Of a stretch of 64,000 bases of DNA, positions 16,107-25,972 are shown piece by piece; position 1 is the stretch's first letter; each line of letters opens with the position of its first letter. The DNA lies in contig NZ_CP133019.1 of NCBI RefSeq assembly GCF_030866805.1, forward strand, positions 1,612,001 through 1,676,000, written 5' to 3'. Source of the DNA: Microbacterium terrisoli (GTDB lineage: Bacteria > Actinomycetota > Actinomycetes > Actinomycetales > Microbacteriaceae). The position numbers were made by a program, and so were the translations under genes. Under the pieces are notes generated by a model, which did not search any database, had not been told where the DNA came from, and worked only from the letters and a program-made list of their open reading frames with translations.

Positions 16107-19100
16107 GGAGCGTGACGCTCAAGGGCTTCAAGTCCTTCGCTCAGCCGACCACGTTTGCGCTGGAACCCGGCGTCACCGCCATCGTCGGTCCGAACGGCTC
16201 GGGCAAGTCCAACGTCGTCGACGCGCTCGCGTGGGTGATGGGGGAGCAGGGGGCCAAGACACTGCGCGGCGGCAAGATGGAGGACGTCATCTTCGCCGGC
16301 ACCTCCACGCGCGGCCCGCTGGGGCGCGCCGAAGTGCAGCTGACGATCGACAACAGCGACGGCGCACTGCCCATCGAGTACGCCGAGGTCACGATCAGCC
16401 GCATCCTGTTCCGCAACGGCGCGAGCGAATATGCGATCAACGGCGAGCAGTGTCGATTGCTGGATGTGCAGGAGCTGCTCAGCGACTCCGGCCTCGGCCG
16501 CGAGATGCATGTCATCGTCGGACAGGGGCGCCTGGATGCCGTGCTGCAGGCGACCCCCGAAGAACGCCGGGGTTTCATCGAAGAGGCCGCGGGAATCCTC
16601 AAGCATCGGCGGCGCAAAGAGAAGACCGTCCGCAAGCTGCAGGCCATGGAGGCCAACCTCACCCGGCTGAGTGACCTTGCCGGCGAGCTGCGCAGGCAGC
16701 TGAAGCCGCTGGGTCGGCAGGCAGAGATCGCCCGTGAGGCGGCGACGATCGCCGCCGTGGTCCGCGATGCGAAAGCACGGCTGTTCGCCGATGAGCTGGT
16801 GGGCCTGCGGCGAGAGCTCGCCGCCGCCGCACACAGCGAGCAGGAGCGCCACGCGGAGCGGCTCGTGCTGCAAGATCGCATCGAGAGCCTGCACGCACGC
16901 ATCGAAGAACTCGAATCCGATCAGCGCTCCGAAGCGGTCGACCGTGCTCGCGGCATCGCGTTCGGACTGGAGCAGGTGCAGGAGCGGCTGCGCGGCCTGT
17001 ACACCCTGGCGGGCCAGCGTCTCGCGCTGCTCGGCGACGACGACGGCGCGCTCGCCCCTCAGCAGACAGTGACGCAGGCGTCGATCGACGACGTGCGCCA
17101 CGGCATCGACGAGATCGCATCGGGCTTGGGGACGGCGCAGGATGCCGCAGCCGCCGCCACCAGAAGCGTCAGCCGTGCACGGGCCGAGCTGGACGCCCTG
17201 GACGCCGACATCGCGGCGCAGAGCGCGCTTGTCTCGGAGCACGACATGCGGATCACGACGCTGCGAGGGACGGCGGAAGCGGCCGCATCCGCCCTCGCAG
17301 CGGTGGAGACCGCGGTGGCGCGGCAGCAGGCGGCGCTGGATGCCGCGCTCGCCCGCCGGGCCGAAGCTGCCACCGCTTATGCGGCACTCGAGCCGCAGGA
17401 GTCATCCGATGCCGCATCGGCCGAGCACTCGGCGCGCTACGAACGCAGTCAGCGAGACGTGTCCGACGCCGAGGCGGCTCTCGGCGAGCTGCGCGAGAAG
17501 CTGCACGCGGCCGAACGCGAGAAGGACGCCCTCACGGCGCAGACTGCGGCGCTGTCGCGTGCGCTGGATGTGCGCAACGGCGCTGCACAGCTGCTCGCCG
17601 ACGGCGCCCACGGCCTGCGCGGTCTGGTCGCCGACGCCGTGCAGGTCGAACCCGGGTTCGAAGCGGCGATCGCGGGCGTGCTCGGGCCGTTGGCCGAAGG
17701 CGTGCTCGTGGGTGTGCCGGGCGACGCCCTGGCGGCGGCTGCCGCGGCTCGGTCGGGCGACTACGGCGTCGTTGACATGGCGATCGCGCAGGCACCGGCA
17801 TCCGGATCGACCTCGCCGCTGCCGGGACTGCGGGCCGCGCGCGATGTCGTCACCGCCCCGGATGGCGTGCTCGGCCTGCTGCACGACGTGTACATCGCCG
17901 AAGACCTCGCCGCCGCGCTGGACGCCGTGGCTGCTGCGGGCCGCACGATCACGGTGGCCACGCGCACCGGCGAGCTGGTGACGCCGTTCTCGGTGCGCGC
18001 CGGCTCAGGGCAGAGCCGCTCACGACTGGAGCTGTCGGCAGAGCGGGATGCCGCGGCCGAGAAGCGGGCAGAGCTCGACGTCGTCGTGGACTCGCTGCGC
18101 GAAGCCCTCGCCGAGCGGGTGACGGCCCACGATGCGGCACGTGCGCAGGCCAAGGCGGCGCTCGAGGCGCTGCGCGCCCACGACGCCGCGCTGGCGTCGC
18201 AGGCCGAAGCGGCCAACCGTGTGACGGTACGGTATGAAGCGGCCGTCGCGGAGTGCGAGAGACTCGAGGCGACGCTGCGGCAGGCCCAGGCCGCGGTCGA
18301 TGACGCCGAGGACTCGGCGCGTGTGGCACAAGATCAACTGGACACCGCGCTGGAGGCGCCCCGACCGATTCTGGACGCGTCGGCGCGCGACGGCCTGTTG
18401 CAGGAGCTCGACGGGGCCCGGGATGCCGAGATGCGCGCACGCCTGGAGGTGGAGACGCTCAAAGAGCGGATCCGCGCCGAGGAGGCGCGCGCGACGAGCC
18501 TCGAGCGGCAGCGCGAGCGCGAGCGGTCCGCAGCCGAGGAGGCCGCGCGGCGTGCGGTGATTCGCCGTGCGCAGCGGGATCTCGCAGCAGGCGTCGCCGA
18601 CCGGCTGCCGCCGCTGCTGGACTCGGTCGACCGATCGGTCAGCCAAGCACGGGTCGAACTTGCCGCGGCAGAGACGGCGCGGACGGCGTTGACGGCCGAG
18701 TTGGCCGGACTGCGCGAACAGGAAGCCGCCGTGCGCGAGCGCCTGGCCGGGCTCACCGAGAACGTGCACTCGTTGGAGTTGCAGATCCATGAGAAGCGGC
18801 TGCACGTGACCAGCCTGTTGGAACGGGTGCAGTCCGAACTCGGCCTCGACGAAGATATTCTCATTTCGGAATATGGTCCGGACCAGCCGCTTCCCAGAGA
18901 GGATGACCACGAGGCCGAGTCTGTCGCCGGTTCCGACGTCGAGCCGTCGACCTTCGACCGTGCCGCGCAGCGCAAGCGACTTGCCGATGCCGAGCGCAAG
19001 CTCGCACAGCTCGGACGGGTCAATCCGCTCGCACTGGAGGAGTTCGAGGCTCTCGAGCAGCGGCACAAGTTCTTGACCGAGCAGCTGGCAGACCTCACCC

Positions 19101-19639
19101 AGACCCGCAAGGACCTGCTCACCATCATCGCCGAGCTCGACGAGCGGATGCAGACGATCTTCCTCGCCGCGTTCGAAGACACCCGCGCCGCCTTCACCGA
19201 GGTGTTCCCGATCCTGTTCCCGGGAGGCACCGGCAGCATCACGCTGAACGACCCCGAGAACCCGCTCACGACCGGCATCGAGGTGGCGGTGCGGCCGGTC
19301 GGCAAGAAGATCGAGCGGCTCTCGCTGCTGTCGGGCGGAGAGCGGTCACTGGCGGCCGTCGCCCTGCTGACGGCGATCTTCAAGGCGCGGCCGAGCCCCT
19401 TCTACATCCTCGACGAGGTCGAGGCCGCTCTGGACGATGCCAACCTCGGGCGGCTGCTCGGCGTCTTCGAGCAGCTGCGCGCATCGAGCCAGCTGATCGT
19501 GATCACCCACCAGAAGCGCACGATGGAGATCGCCGACGCGCTGTACGGCGTGTCGATGCGCCAGGACGGCGTCTCGGCGGTCGTGGGCCAGCGGGTCGGC
19601 GACCGCAAGGCGCGCGAGTCCGAGCCGGCCACGGCCTGA
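16097..19639 (+). CDS. smc: Chromosome segregation ATPase SMC
   Basis: Condensin subunit that organises and segregates the chromosome with ScpA/ScpB. The 1180-residue protein has the head Walker A GPNGSGKSN near residue 33, two long coiled coils (about 170-500 and 650-930) rich in Ala/Glu/Arg, a hinge around 515-640, the ABC signature LSGGERS near 1078 and Walker B FYILDEVEAALDD near 1101-1113. ATG 16097 follows GGAGGGG. An upstream mini-ORF overlaps the start. ftsY follows 45 nt downstream under its own promoter, the usual smc-ftsY order. Confidence 0.97.
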   Translation: MHLRSVTLKGFKSFAQPTTFALEPGVTAIVGPNGSGKSNVVDALAWVMGEQGAKTLRGGKMEDVIFAGTSTRGPLGRAEVQLTIDNSDGALPIEYAEVTISRILFRNGASEYAINGEQCRLLDVQELLSDSGLGREMHVIVGQGRLDAVLQATPEERRGFIEEAAGILKHRRRKEKTVRKLQAMEANLTRLSDLAGELRRQLKPLGRQAEIAREAATIAAVVRDAKARLFADELVGLRRELAAAAHSEQERHAERLVLQDRIESLHARIEELESDQRSEAVDRARGIAFGLEQVQERLRGLYTLAGQRLALLGDDDGALAPQQTVTQASIDDVRHGIDEIASGLGTAQDAAAAATRSVSRARAELDALDADIAAQSALVSEHDMRITTLRGTAEAAASALAAVETAVARQQAALDAALARRAEAATAYAALEPQESSDAASAEHSARYERSQRDVSDAEAALGELREKLHAAEREKDALTAQTAALSRALDVRNGAAQLLADGAHGLRGLVADAVQVEPGFEAAIAGVLGPLAEGVLVGVPGDALAAAAAARSGDYGVVDMAIAQAPASGSTSPLPGLRAARDVVTAPDGVLGLLHDVYIAEDLAAALDAVAAAGRTITVATRTGELVTPFSVRAGSGQSRSRLELSAERDAAAEKRAELDVVVDSLREALAERVTAHDAARAQAKAALEALRAHDAALASQAEAANRVTVRYEAAVAECERLEATLRQAQAAVDDAEDSARVAQDQLDTALEAPRPILDASARDGLLQELDGARDAEMRARLEVETLKERIRAEEARATSLERQRERERSAAEEAARRAVIRRAQRDLAAGVADRLPPLLDSVDRSVSQARVELAAAETARTALTAELAGLREQEAAVRERLAGLTENVHSLELQIHEKRLHVTSLLERVQSELGLDEDILISEYGPDQPLPREDDHEAESVAGSDVEPSTFDRAAQRKRLADAERKLAQLGRVNPLALEEFEALEQRHKFLTEQLADLTQTRKDLLTIIAELDERMQTIFLAAFEDTRAAFTEVFPILFPGGTGSITLNDPENPLTTGIEVAVRPVGKKIERLSLLSGGERSLAAVALLTAIFKARPSPFYILDEVEAALDDANLGRLLGVFEQLRASSQLIVITHQKRTMEIADALYGVSMRQDGVSAVVGQRVGDRKARESEPATA

Positions 19640-19672
19640 GCGGCGGCCACCGTCCGGGCGCTGTGCGCCCCG

Positions 19673-19678
19673 TAGGCT
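19673..19678 (+). promoter_or_regulatory. -10 box of ftsY (leaderless)
   Basis: TAGGCT, then GGAGAC, then the ftsY ATG at 19685. Confidence 0.55.
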
Positions 19679-19684
19679 GGAGAC

Positions 19685-20554
<870 letters not shown>

Positions 20555-20599
20555 GTATGCGCTCTACCGGAACCGCGACGAGTCTGCTTGCATAAGACC

Positions 20600-21100
20600 A
20601 TGGCGATCGAACACGACTATTTCGGACTATTGGAATCCGGCCCAGACGGTTCGATCTTCTGGTCGGAGACGGTGGAGCTGGGCGACCAGGCGGTGACCGT
20701 CGATCTGACCGCCCCGGACGAGGACGACGTGTCGCAGGCGGCGCTGGATGTCGCGGCCGGCATGATCGCCTCCCTCGAGGCGATCGATCGCACCTCGCGC
20801 AACGCCATGGTCTCCGAGCTCGACGACCGCACGAGCGAAGTGATCGAGTTCATCCTGCAGCAGCAGGAGTCGCTCGGCGACGACCTCGAGGACTACCTCG
20901 TCGACATCTCCGGTGACACGCACATCGACATCATCCGGTCGCTGAGACTGATCAGCCTCACGATCCTTGCCGACGAGCACGGCGGAACCGAGCCGTTCGC
21001 CGTGCTCGAATACGGGCTGGACCCCGACGAGACCGACGACGTGCTGCTGGTCAACCTCAACACCGACGGCGACGTGCAGTCGGTCACCAGCGCCGACTGA
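20600..21100 (+). CDS. Acidic hypothetical protein, DUF2004-type
   Basis: A 166-residue, strongly acidic cytoplasmic protein without signal or membrane segment, beginning MAIEHDYFGLLESGPDGSIFW. The first half alternates strand-like, Asp/Glu-rich segments with a helix around residues 45-75. The second half ends in a short strand pattern (VLLVNLNTDGDVQSV). The start and fold pattern recall DUF2004-annotated proteins, but I cannot confirm this. No function can be assigned. It follows ftsY by 45 nt and is convergent with lipA. Confidence 0.6.
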   Translation: MAIEHDYFGLLESGPDGSIFWSETVELGDQAVTVDLTAPDEDDVSQAALDVAAGMIASLEAIDRTSRNAMVSELDDRTSEVIEFILQQQESLGDDLEDYLVDISGDTHIDIIRSLRLISLTILADEHGGTEPFAVLEYGLDPDETDDVLLVNLNTDGDVQSVTSAD

Positions 21101-21118
21101 CCCGGTCGCTCGGCGCCG

Positions 21119-22114
21119 TCACACGGCTTGCCTGAAGCCGCGCTCGACGTGCATGTCGGCGGCGATGTGCGCGAGATGAGCGGGGATGTCGCGTCCCTTC
21201 GAGATCATCGACTGAGCCCACAGCCGCCCGGCGCGGTACGAGGAGCGCACCAGGGGCCCGGCCAGAACGCCGAGGAATCCGATGCGCTCGGCCTCCTGCT
21301 TGAACGCGATGAACTCGTCGGGCTTGACCCATCGGTCGATGGGGTGGTGCAGGGGCGTGGGGCGCAGGTACTGCGTGATCGTGATGATGTCGCATCCCGC
21401 ATCGTGCAGGTCGTGCAATGCCTGGACCACCTCGTCGGGCTCTTCGCCCATGCCGAGGATCAGGTTCGACTTGGTGATCAGGCCCGCCCCACGCGCCTGG
21501 GTCAGCACGCCCAGTGAGCGCTCATAGCGGAAGGCGGGACGGATGGTCTTGAACAGCCGGGGCACCGTCTCGAGATTGTGGGCGAACACCTCGGGGCGCG
21601 CGTCGAAGATCTGCCCGAGAAAGCGCGGGTCGCCGTTGTGCTCGTTGGCCAGGATCTCCACGCCGGTGCGGGGGTTCTTCTTGTGGATCTGGCGCACCGT
21701 CTCTGCGTTCAGCCACGCGCCGGTGTCGGGCAGGTCGTCACGGGCGACGCTGGTGACAGTCGCGTAGCGCAACCCCATGCGCTGCACGCTCTCGGCCACC
21801 CGCCGCGGCTCGTCGACGTCGTAGGAGGCGGGCTTGCCGGTGCCGATCTGGCAGAACGCGCACCGACGCGTGCACTGCGAGCCGCCGATGAGGAAGGTCG
21901 CCTCGCGGTCCTCCCAGCACTCGTAGATGTTGGGGCAGCCGGCCTCCTGACAGACGGTGTGCAGGTCCTCAGCCTTCACGAGCTGCTGCAGCTCGGTGTA
22001 CTGCGGGCCCATCTTCGCCTTGGTCTTGATCCACTCCGGCTTGCGCTCGATGGGGACCTGCGCGTTGCGTGCTTCCAGCCGCAGCAGCTTGCGCCCCTCG
22101 GGTGTCGCACTCAT
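21119..22114 (-). CDS. lipA: Lipoyl synthase LipA
   Basis: Radical-SAM enzyme that inserts two sulfurs into protein-bound octanoyl groups. The 331-residue protein has the auxiliary-cluster motif CX4CX5C in [12 protein letters not shown], the radical-SAM motif CX3CX2C in CTRRCAFC, the ANEHNGD and LGMGE blocks, and the C-terminal RSSYRAG whose Ser ligates the auxiliary cluster. The ATG overlaps the lipB stop as ATGA, so LipB is made first and LipA is coupled to it. This is the standard octanoyl-transfer/sulfur-insertion pair for pyruvate and 2-oxoglutarate dehydrogenases. Confidence 0.97.
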   Translation of the reverse strand: MSATPEGRKLLRLEARNAQVPIERKPEWIKTKAKMGPQYTELQQLVKAEDLHTVCQEAGCPNIYECWEDREATFLIGGSQCTRRCAFCQIGTGKPASYDVDEPRRVAESVQRMGLRYATVTSVARDDLPDTGAWLNAETVRQIHKKNPRTGVEILANEHNGDPRFLGQIFDARPEVFAHNLETVPRLFKTIRPAFRYERSLGVLTQARGAGLITKSNLILGMGEEPDEVVQALHDLHDAGCDIITITQYLRPTPLHHPIDRWVKPDEFIAFKQEAERIGFLGVLAGPLVRSSYRAGRLWAQSMISKGRDIPAHLAHIAADMHVERGFRQAV

Positions 22115-22749
22115 GCCGTGACCCCCGCGTACTCGGCCTGGAACGTGCGCACGACGCTGTCGAGGATGTCGGCGGGGGAGACGTCCCGCCCCACGACCTC
22201 GCTGACCGTCGTGACCCCGGCATCGGTGATCCCGCACGGGATGATGCCTCCGAATCCGGTGAGACTGTTGTCGCAGTTGATCGCGAACCCGTGCATCGTC
22301 ACTCCCTTCTCGACACGTACGCCGATGGCTGCCACCTTGTCTTCGGACAGTGGCCGGCGCACCCAGACACCGCTGCGCCCGGCGACCTGGTAGCCGTCCA
22401 CCCCGTGCTCGGCGAGCGCGGCGATGAGCAGTCGCTCGATGCGACGCACGTGCTCGACGACATCCATCGGCTCGGGCAGTCGCACGATCGGGTAGCCGAC
22501 CAGTTGGCCGGGGCCGTGCCACGTGATCTTTCCGCCGCGGTCGACGTCGATGACCGGTGTGCCGTCCTGCGGCCGCTCGTGCGGCTGCGTGCGCTTGCCG
22601 GCTGTGTAGACCGGCTCATGCTCGAGCACGATCATCGTGTCGCCGCGGGTGCCGGCCACGACGTCGGCGTGGATGCGCCGCTGCAGCGCCCATCCGTCGA
22701 CATAAGGCACGTACGCGGGTGCGAGCCCGGCGTCCAAGATCTCGAGCAT
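22111..22749 (-). CDS. lipB: Octanoyl-ACP:protein transferase LipB
   Basis: Transfers octanoate from acyl carrier protein to lipoyl domains. The 212-residue protein shows [30 protein letters not shown] and the active-site part [13 protein letters not shown], which holds a free Cys in the expected place. I chose ATG 22749 because AAGGA sits 5 nt upstream; a GTG five codons earlier is less likely. lipA overlaps its stop by 4 nt. A divergent TetR gene begins about 110 nt upstream. Confidence 0.95.
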   Translation of the reverse strand: MLEILDAGLAPAYVPYVDGWALQRRIHADVVAGTRGDTMIVLEHEPVYTAGKRTQPHERPQDGTPVIDVDRGGKITWHGPGQLVGYPIVRLPEPMDVVEHVRRIERLLIAALAEHGVDGYQVAGRSGVWVRRPLSEDKVAAIGVRVEKGVTMHGFAINCDNSLTGFGGIIPCGITDAGVTTVSEVVGRDVSPADILDSVVRTFQAEYAGVTA

Positions 22750-22845
22750 GCTGTTCCTTTGCACCGAAGGTATTGATGTACAGCGTCCAACAATACGCGC
22801 TGCGCACCGCAGACAGTGATCGGCGCGCGTATGGCGGCAAGCCCA

Positions 22846-22851
22846 TAGGGT
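22846..22851 (+). promoter_or_regulatory. -10 box of the TetR gene (leaderless)
   Basis: TAGGGT, then GGGGTC, then ATG 22858. Confidence 0.55.
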
Positions 22852-22857
22852 GGGGTC

Positions 22858-23430
22858 ATGGGTGAGATGCGGGCCGGCCGACCGAGGGCGTCGTCGCGCA
22901 GCACCCTTGCCGAAGCAGCCTGCGAGCTGTTCCTCGAGCGCGGCTACGCCGCCACATCGGTGAACGACATCGCCGTGCGTGCGGGTGTGAGCCGGTCCAG
23001 CTTCTTCAACTACTTCTCATCCAAGGCCGACATCCTCTGGAGCGGTCTGGACGGGCGACTCGAGGATGCCGTGGCGCGATTGGACGGCGCGCGTGCGGTT
23101 CCCGAGGCCCTGGCCGAGGCCCTGGCCGGATTCGCCCCCGACAGTCTGGCGCTGGCGATCGTCAACGCCGAGGCCATGGGCATCGAGGATGAGCTCGCAC
23201 GAGAGGGGTCTGTGCGCCGCGCGCGGATCGCGCAGGCGGTGGCCCGGCGTCTCGAGCGGGACGGCATGCAGGCGATGCGCGCCGAGATTGCCGCGGCGGC
23301 GTACGCGGCTGCGGTGCTGTCGGCGGTGCGGTCCTGGGCGCACGACGGCGCCGGGCGTGCACCGTTGGCACCGGTCATGCAACGGGCGCTCGCGCTCGTG
23401 CACAGCGTCGTACCCGACGCCCCGGCGTGA
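22858..23430 (+). CDS. TetR-family transcriptional regulator
   Basis: A 190-residue repressor with an N-terminal TetR helix-turn-helix: ACELFLERGYAATSVNDIAVRAGVSR, then SSFFNYFSSKADILW at about residues 20-62. The Ala-rich C-terminal ligand domain is not diagnostic. It is divergent from lipB with about 110 nt between starts. Its target may be the shared intergenic region or elsewhere; I see no clear palindrome there. ffh follows 140 nt downstream with its own promoter. Confidence 0.85.
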   Translation: MGEMRAGRPRASSRSTLAEAACELFLERGYAATSVNDIAVRAGVSRSSFFNYFSSKADILWSGLDGRLEDAVARLDGARAVPEALAEALAGFAPDSLALAIVNAEAMGIEDELAREGSVRRARIAQAVARRLERDGMQAMRAEIAAAAYAAAVLSAVRSWAHDGAGRAPLAPVMQRALALVHSVVPDAPA

Positions 23431-23555
23431 CCGGCCTGAGATCCGGTGGGCGCGTCTTGCCGCTGCAGCCGCGAAATGACGTCAATCGCGACGGCTGACG
23501 GCCGGGGGCGATTCTCCGGCGGCGGACGCGGCCCGGGTCGCGGCATCCACTCACG

Positions 23556-23561
23556 TAGAAT
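23556..23561 (+). promoter_or_regulatory. -10 box of ffh
   Basis: TAGAAT lies 9 nt before the ffh ATG at 23571. The mRNA would be leaderless or have a leader of only 2-3 nt. Confidence 0.5.
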
Positions 23562-23570
23562 CGGGGAATC

Positions 23571-25118
23571 ATGGCTACTTTCGGCACGCTCTCGGACCGG
23601 CTCACCGAGACCTTTCGCAATCTGCGCACCAAGGGCAAGCTCTCGCCCGCCGACGTCGACGGCACCGTCCGCGAGATCCGGCGCGCGCTGCTGGACGCCG
23701 ACGTGGCGCTGGTCGTCGTCAAGGACTTCACGGCGAAGGTGCGCGAGCGCGCCCTCTCGGACGAGGTCAGCCGTGCGCTGAACCCCGCCCAGCAGGTCGT
23801 GCAGATCGTCAACGAAGAGCTCGTCGCGATCCTCGGGGGCCAGCAGCGCCGGCTGCAGTTCGCGAAGAACCCGCCGACGGTCATCATGCTCGCGGGCCTG
23901 CAGGGCTCGGGCAAGACGACCTTCGCGGGCAAGCTCGCCAAGATGCTCGAGAAGGACGGTCACACGCCCCTGCTGGTGGCCGCCGACCTGCAGCGCCCCA
24001 ATGCGGTGAATCAGCTGCAGGTGGTCGCCGAGCGCGCCGGGGCCGCGATCTATGCTCCGCAGCCGGGCAACGGCGTGGGCGACCCCGTGAAGGTCTCGCG
24101 AGACGGCGTCGAGCACGCTCGGCACGCGCAGCACGACGTGGTCATCATCGACACCGCCGGTCGGCTCGGCGTGGACGCCGAGCTCATGAAGCAGGCCGCC
24201 GACATCCGCAAGGCCACCGATCCCGATGAGGTGCTGTTCGTCATCGACGCGATGATCGGGCAGGATGCCGTGAACACGGCCAAGGCGTTCCAAGAGGGTG
24301 TCGACTTCACCGGAGTGGTGCTCTCCAAGCTCGACGGCGATGCGCGCGGCGGCGCGGCACTGTCTGTCGCGCAGGTCACTGGCCGGCCGATCATCTTCGC
24401 CTCCACGGGCGAGGGACTGGAAGACGTCGAGCCCTTCCACCCCGACCGCATGGCCAGCCGCATCCTCGACCTCGGCGACATCCTGACTCTCATCGAGCAG
24501 GCGCAGCAGGCATTCGACGAAGACGAGGCGCGCAAGGTCGCCGAGAAGCTGGCGACCGAGCAGTTCACGCTCGAGGACTTCCTCGAGCAGATGCAGCAGA
24601 TGCGCAAGATGGGCTCGATGAAGAAGATGCTCGGCATGCTGCCGGGCATGGGCCAGATGAAGCAGCAGCTCGATGACTTCGACGAGCACGAGATCGACCG
24701 CACCGAGGCCATCATCCGTTCGATGACTCCGGGTGAGCGGCGCAACACCAAGATTCTGAACGGCTCCCGCCGACTGCGCATCGCGCGCGGTGCGGGCATG
24801 ACCGTCACCGACGTCAACCAGCTCGTGCAGCGCTTCGAGCAGGCCGCGAAGATGATGAAGACGGTCGCACGCGGGGGAGTGCCCAACATTCCCGGCATGG
24901 GGGCGATGGGGAAGCCCGGTGCATCCAGCAAGCGCGGCAAGCAGCCGAAGAGGAAGGGTTCGCGCTCGGGCAACCCGGCCAAGCGTGCGGCGGAGAACTC
25001 CGGTCTGGCAGCGTCATCCGAGACCGCGCCGAACGGGTCCGGATTCGGTCTGGGGGGCGCGAAGCCGCCGAGCGAGACCGACATGGCCGACATCCAGAAG
25101 CTGCTCGGTCGTCACTGA
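23571..25118 (+). CDS. ffh: Signal recognition particle protein Ffh
   Basis: SRP54-type GTPase that binds signal peptides of nascent chains with the 4.5S RNA. The 515-residue protein has an N domain, G1 GLQGSGKTTFAGK near residue 107, DTAGRLGVD, SKLDGDARGGAALS and the Met-rich M domain. That domain includes QMQQMRKMGSMKKMLGMLPG around residues 341-360 and the RNA-binding RRLRIARGAG. A basic tail (KRGKQPKRKGSRSG) precedes a final conserved-looking SETDMADIQKLLGRH. No 4.5S RNA gene is visible nearby. rpsP, its frequent neighbour, is displaced 14 kb by the hydroxyproline island. Confidence 0.97.
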   Translation: MATFGTLSDRLTETFRNLRTKGKLSPADVDGTVREIRRALLDADVALVVVKDFTAKVRERALSDEVSRALNPAQQVVQIVNEELVAILGGQQRRLQFAKNPPTVIMLAGLQGSGKTTFAGKLAKMLEKDGHTPLLVAADLQRPNAVNQLQVVAERAGAAIYAPQPGNGVGDPVKVSRDGVEHARHAQHDVVIIDTAGRLGVDAELMKQAADIRKATDPDEVLFVIDAMIGQDAVNTAKAFQEGVDFTGVVLSKLDGDARGGAALSVAQVTGRPIIFASTGEGLEDVEPFHPDRMASRILDLGDILTLIEQAQQAFDEDEARKVAEKLATEQFTLEDFLEQMQQMRKMGSMKKMLGMLPGMGQMKQQLDDFDEHEIDRTEAIIRSMTPGERRNTKILNGSRRLRIARGAGMTVTDVNQLVQRFEQAAKMMKTVARGGVPNIPGMGAMGKPGASSKRGKQPKRKGSRSGNPAKRAAENSGLAASSETAPNGSGFGLGGAKPPSETDMADIQKLLGRH

Positions 25119-25120
25119 AC

Positions 25121-25168
25121 CTGACCGTGTGCGGCCCGCACCATAAGATGTCACATACCACGTGGTAT
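25121..25168 (+). promoter_or_regulatory. gntR promoter with overlapping operator (site 1)
   Basis: CTGACC (25121-25126) and TAAGAT (25144-25149) are 17 nt apart. The operator-like sequence at 25143-25161, ATAAGATGT-C-ACATACCAC, covers the -10; its right half fits the island consensus GTRRTATGT-N-ACATAYYAC fully and its left half in part. A perfect 14-bp palindrome, ATACCACGTGGTAT (25155-25168), overlaps the right half. The arrangement fits self-repression by the GntR protein. Confidence 0.55.
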
Positions 25169-25185
25169 CCGAGGAGGCGATGGTC

Positions 25186-25845
25186 GTGAACTCGAGCAGT
25201 GTCTTCGAGGTGGTGAGCCTGCGCGAGCAGGTCGAGCGCACGCTGTCGTCGCGGATCGTGACCGGCGAATTCGCAGCCGGCACCGTGCTGACGGTGCCGA
25301 CGCTGGCAGGCGAGTTCGGCGTGAGCGCGACCCCCGTGCGCGAGGCGATGCTCAATCTCGCCCGTCGCGGCTTCCTCACCCCGATCCGCAATCGCGGATT
25401 CCGCGTCACCGAGGTCTCACCAGACGAACTGGCAGCACTCGGCGAGGTGCGCGTGCTGCTGGAGGCGCCGCCCATGCGATGGTTGGCGGGGCACTTGTCC
25501 GAACCGGTTGTCGAGCAGCTGATGGTGTTCGCGGATCGCATCGTCGATGCCGCCGAACAGGCGCGCTTCGAGGACTATCTGGCCGCCGACACCGACTTCC
25601 ACCTGACGCTGCTGGAGCAGACCGGCAACACGCACCTGGTGCGGCTGGTGCGGGAGCTGCGACAGCAGACGCGACTGGTGGGGCTGGTCAGTCTCGCCGA
25701 GTCCGACGCGCTGGTGTCCACGTCGCTGGAGCATGCGGAGCTGATCGCGCTGCTGGTCGCCGGTCGCGGCGAAGACGCCGAGCAGCTCATGCATCGGCAC
25801 ATCGGCCACATCACGGGCCTGTGGAGCGGACGCCCAGAAGCGTGA
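25186..25845 (+). CDS. GntR-family (FCD-type) regulator of the hydroxyproline island
   Basis: DNA-binding regulator with an N-terminal winged helix (LREQVERTLSSRIVTGEF, VPTLAGEFGVSATPVREAMLNLARRGFL) and an all-helical FCD ligand domain. The FCD metal/effector pattern includes Asp in DTDFHLTLLEQTGN and His residues in HRHIGHITG near the C-terminus. It is 219 residues from GTG 25186, which has AGGAGG 8 nt upstream; ATG 25180 is only 2 nt from that site and is less likely. It opens the hydroxyproline island, and a palindromic site overlaps its own -10. I infer that it represses the island and is released by hydroxyproline or a pathway intermediate. Confidence 0.85.
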   Translation: MNSSSVFEVVSLREQVERTLSSRIVTGEFAAGTVLTVPTLAGEFGVSATPVREAMLNLARRGFLTPIRNRGFRVTEVSPDELAALGEVRVLLEAPPMRWLAGHLSEPVVEQLMVFADRIVDAAEQARFEDYLAADTDFHLTLLEQTGNTHLVRLVRELRQQTRLVGLVSLAESDALVSTSLEHAELIALLVAGRGEDAEQLMHRHIGHITGLWSGRPEA

Positions 25846-25915
25846 TCGTGTCCCGATCGTGATGCCGGCGACTTGTGGCGGTCGCTCAGTCGGGTAACAT
25901 TGCTCCGGTTGGTGC

Positions 25916-25934
25916 GTGATATGTCACGTACTAC
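25916..25934 (+). promoter_or_regulatory. Operator site 2, upstream of the transporter operon
   Basis: GTGATATGT-C-ACGTACTAC is nearly a perfect inverted repeat and matches the island consensus in all but one position. A -10-like TAACAT (25895-25900) lies 15 nt before it, so a bound repressor would block the start of elongation. A second small palindrome, ACTGCGCAGT, follows at 25933-25942. Confidence 0.6.
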
Positions 25935-25972
25935 TGCGCAGTCATGCAATGTCGCTGACAAGGAGTGTTCTC

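Noticed and set aside
17640..18020. Apparent degenerate hinge in SMC
   Set aside because: The glycine-containing hinge pattern is weak but within what actinobacterial SMC proteins show; heads and coiled coils are normal, so no defect is claimed.
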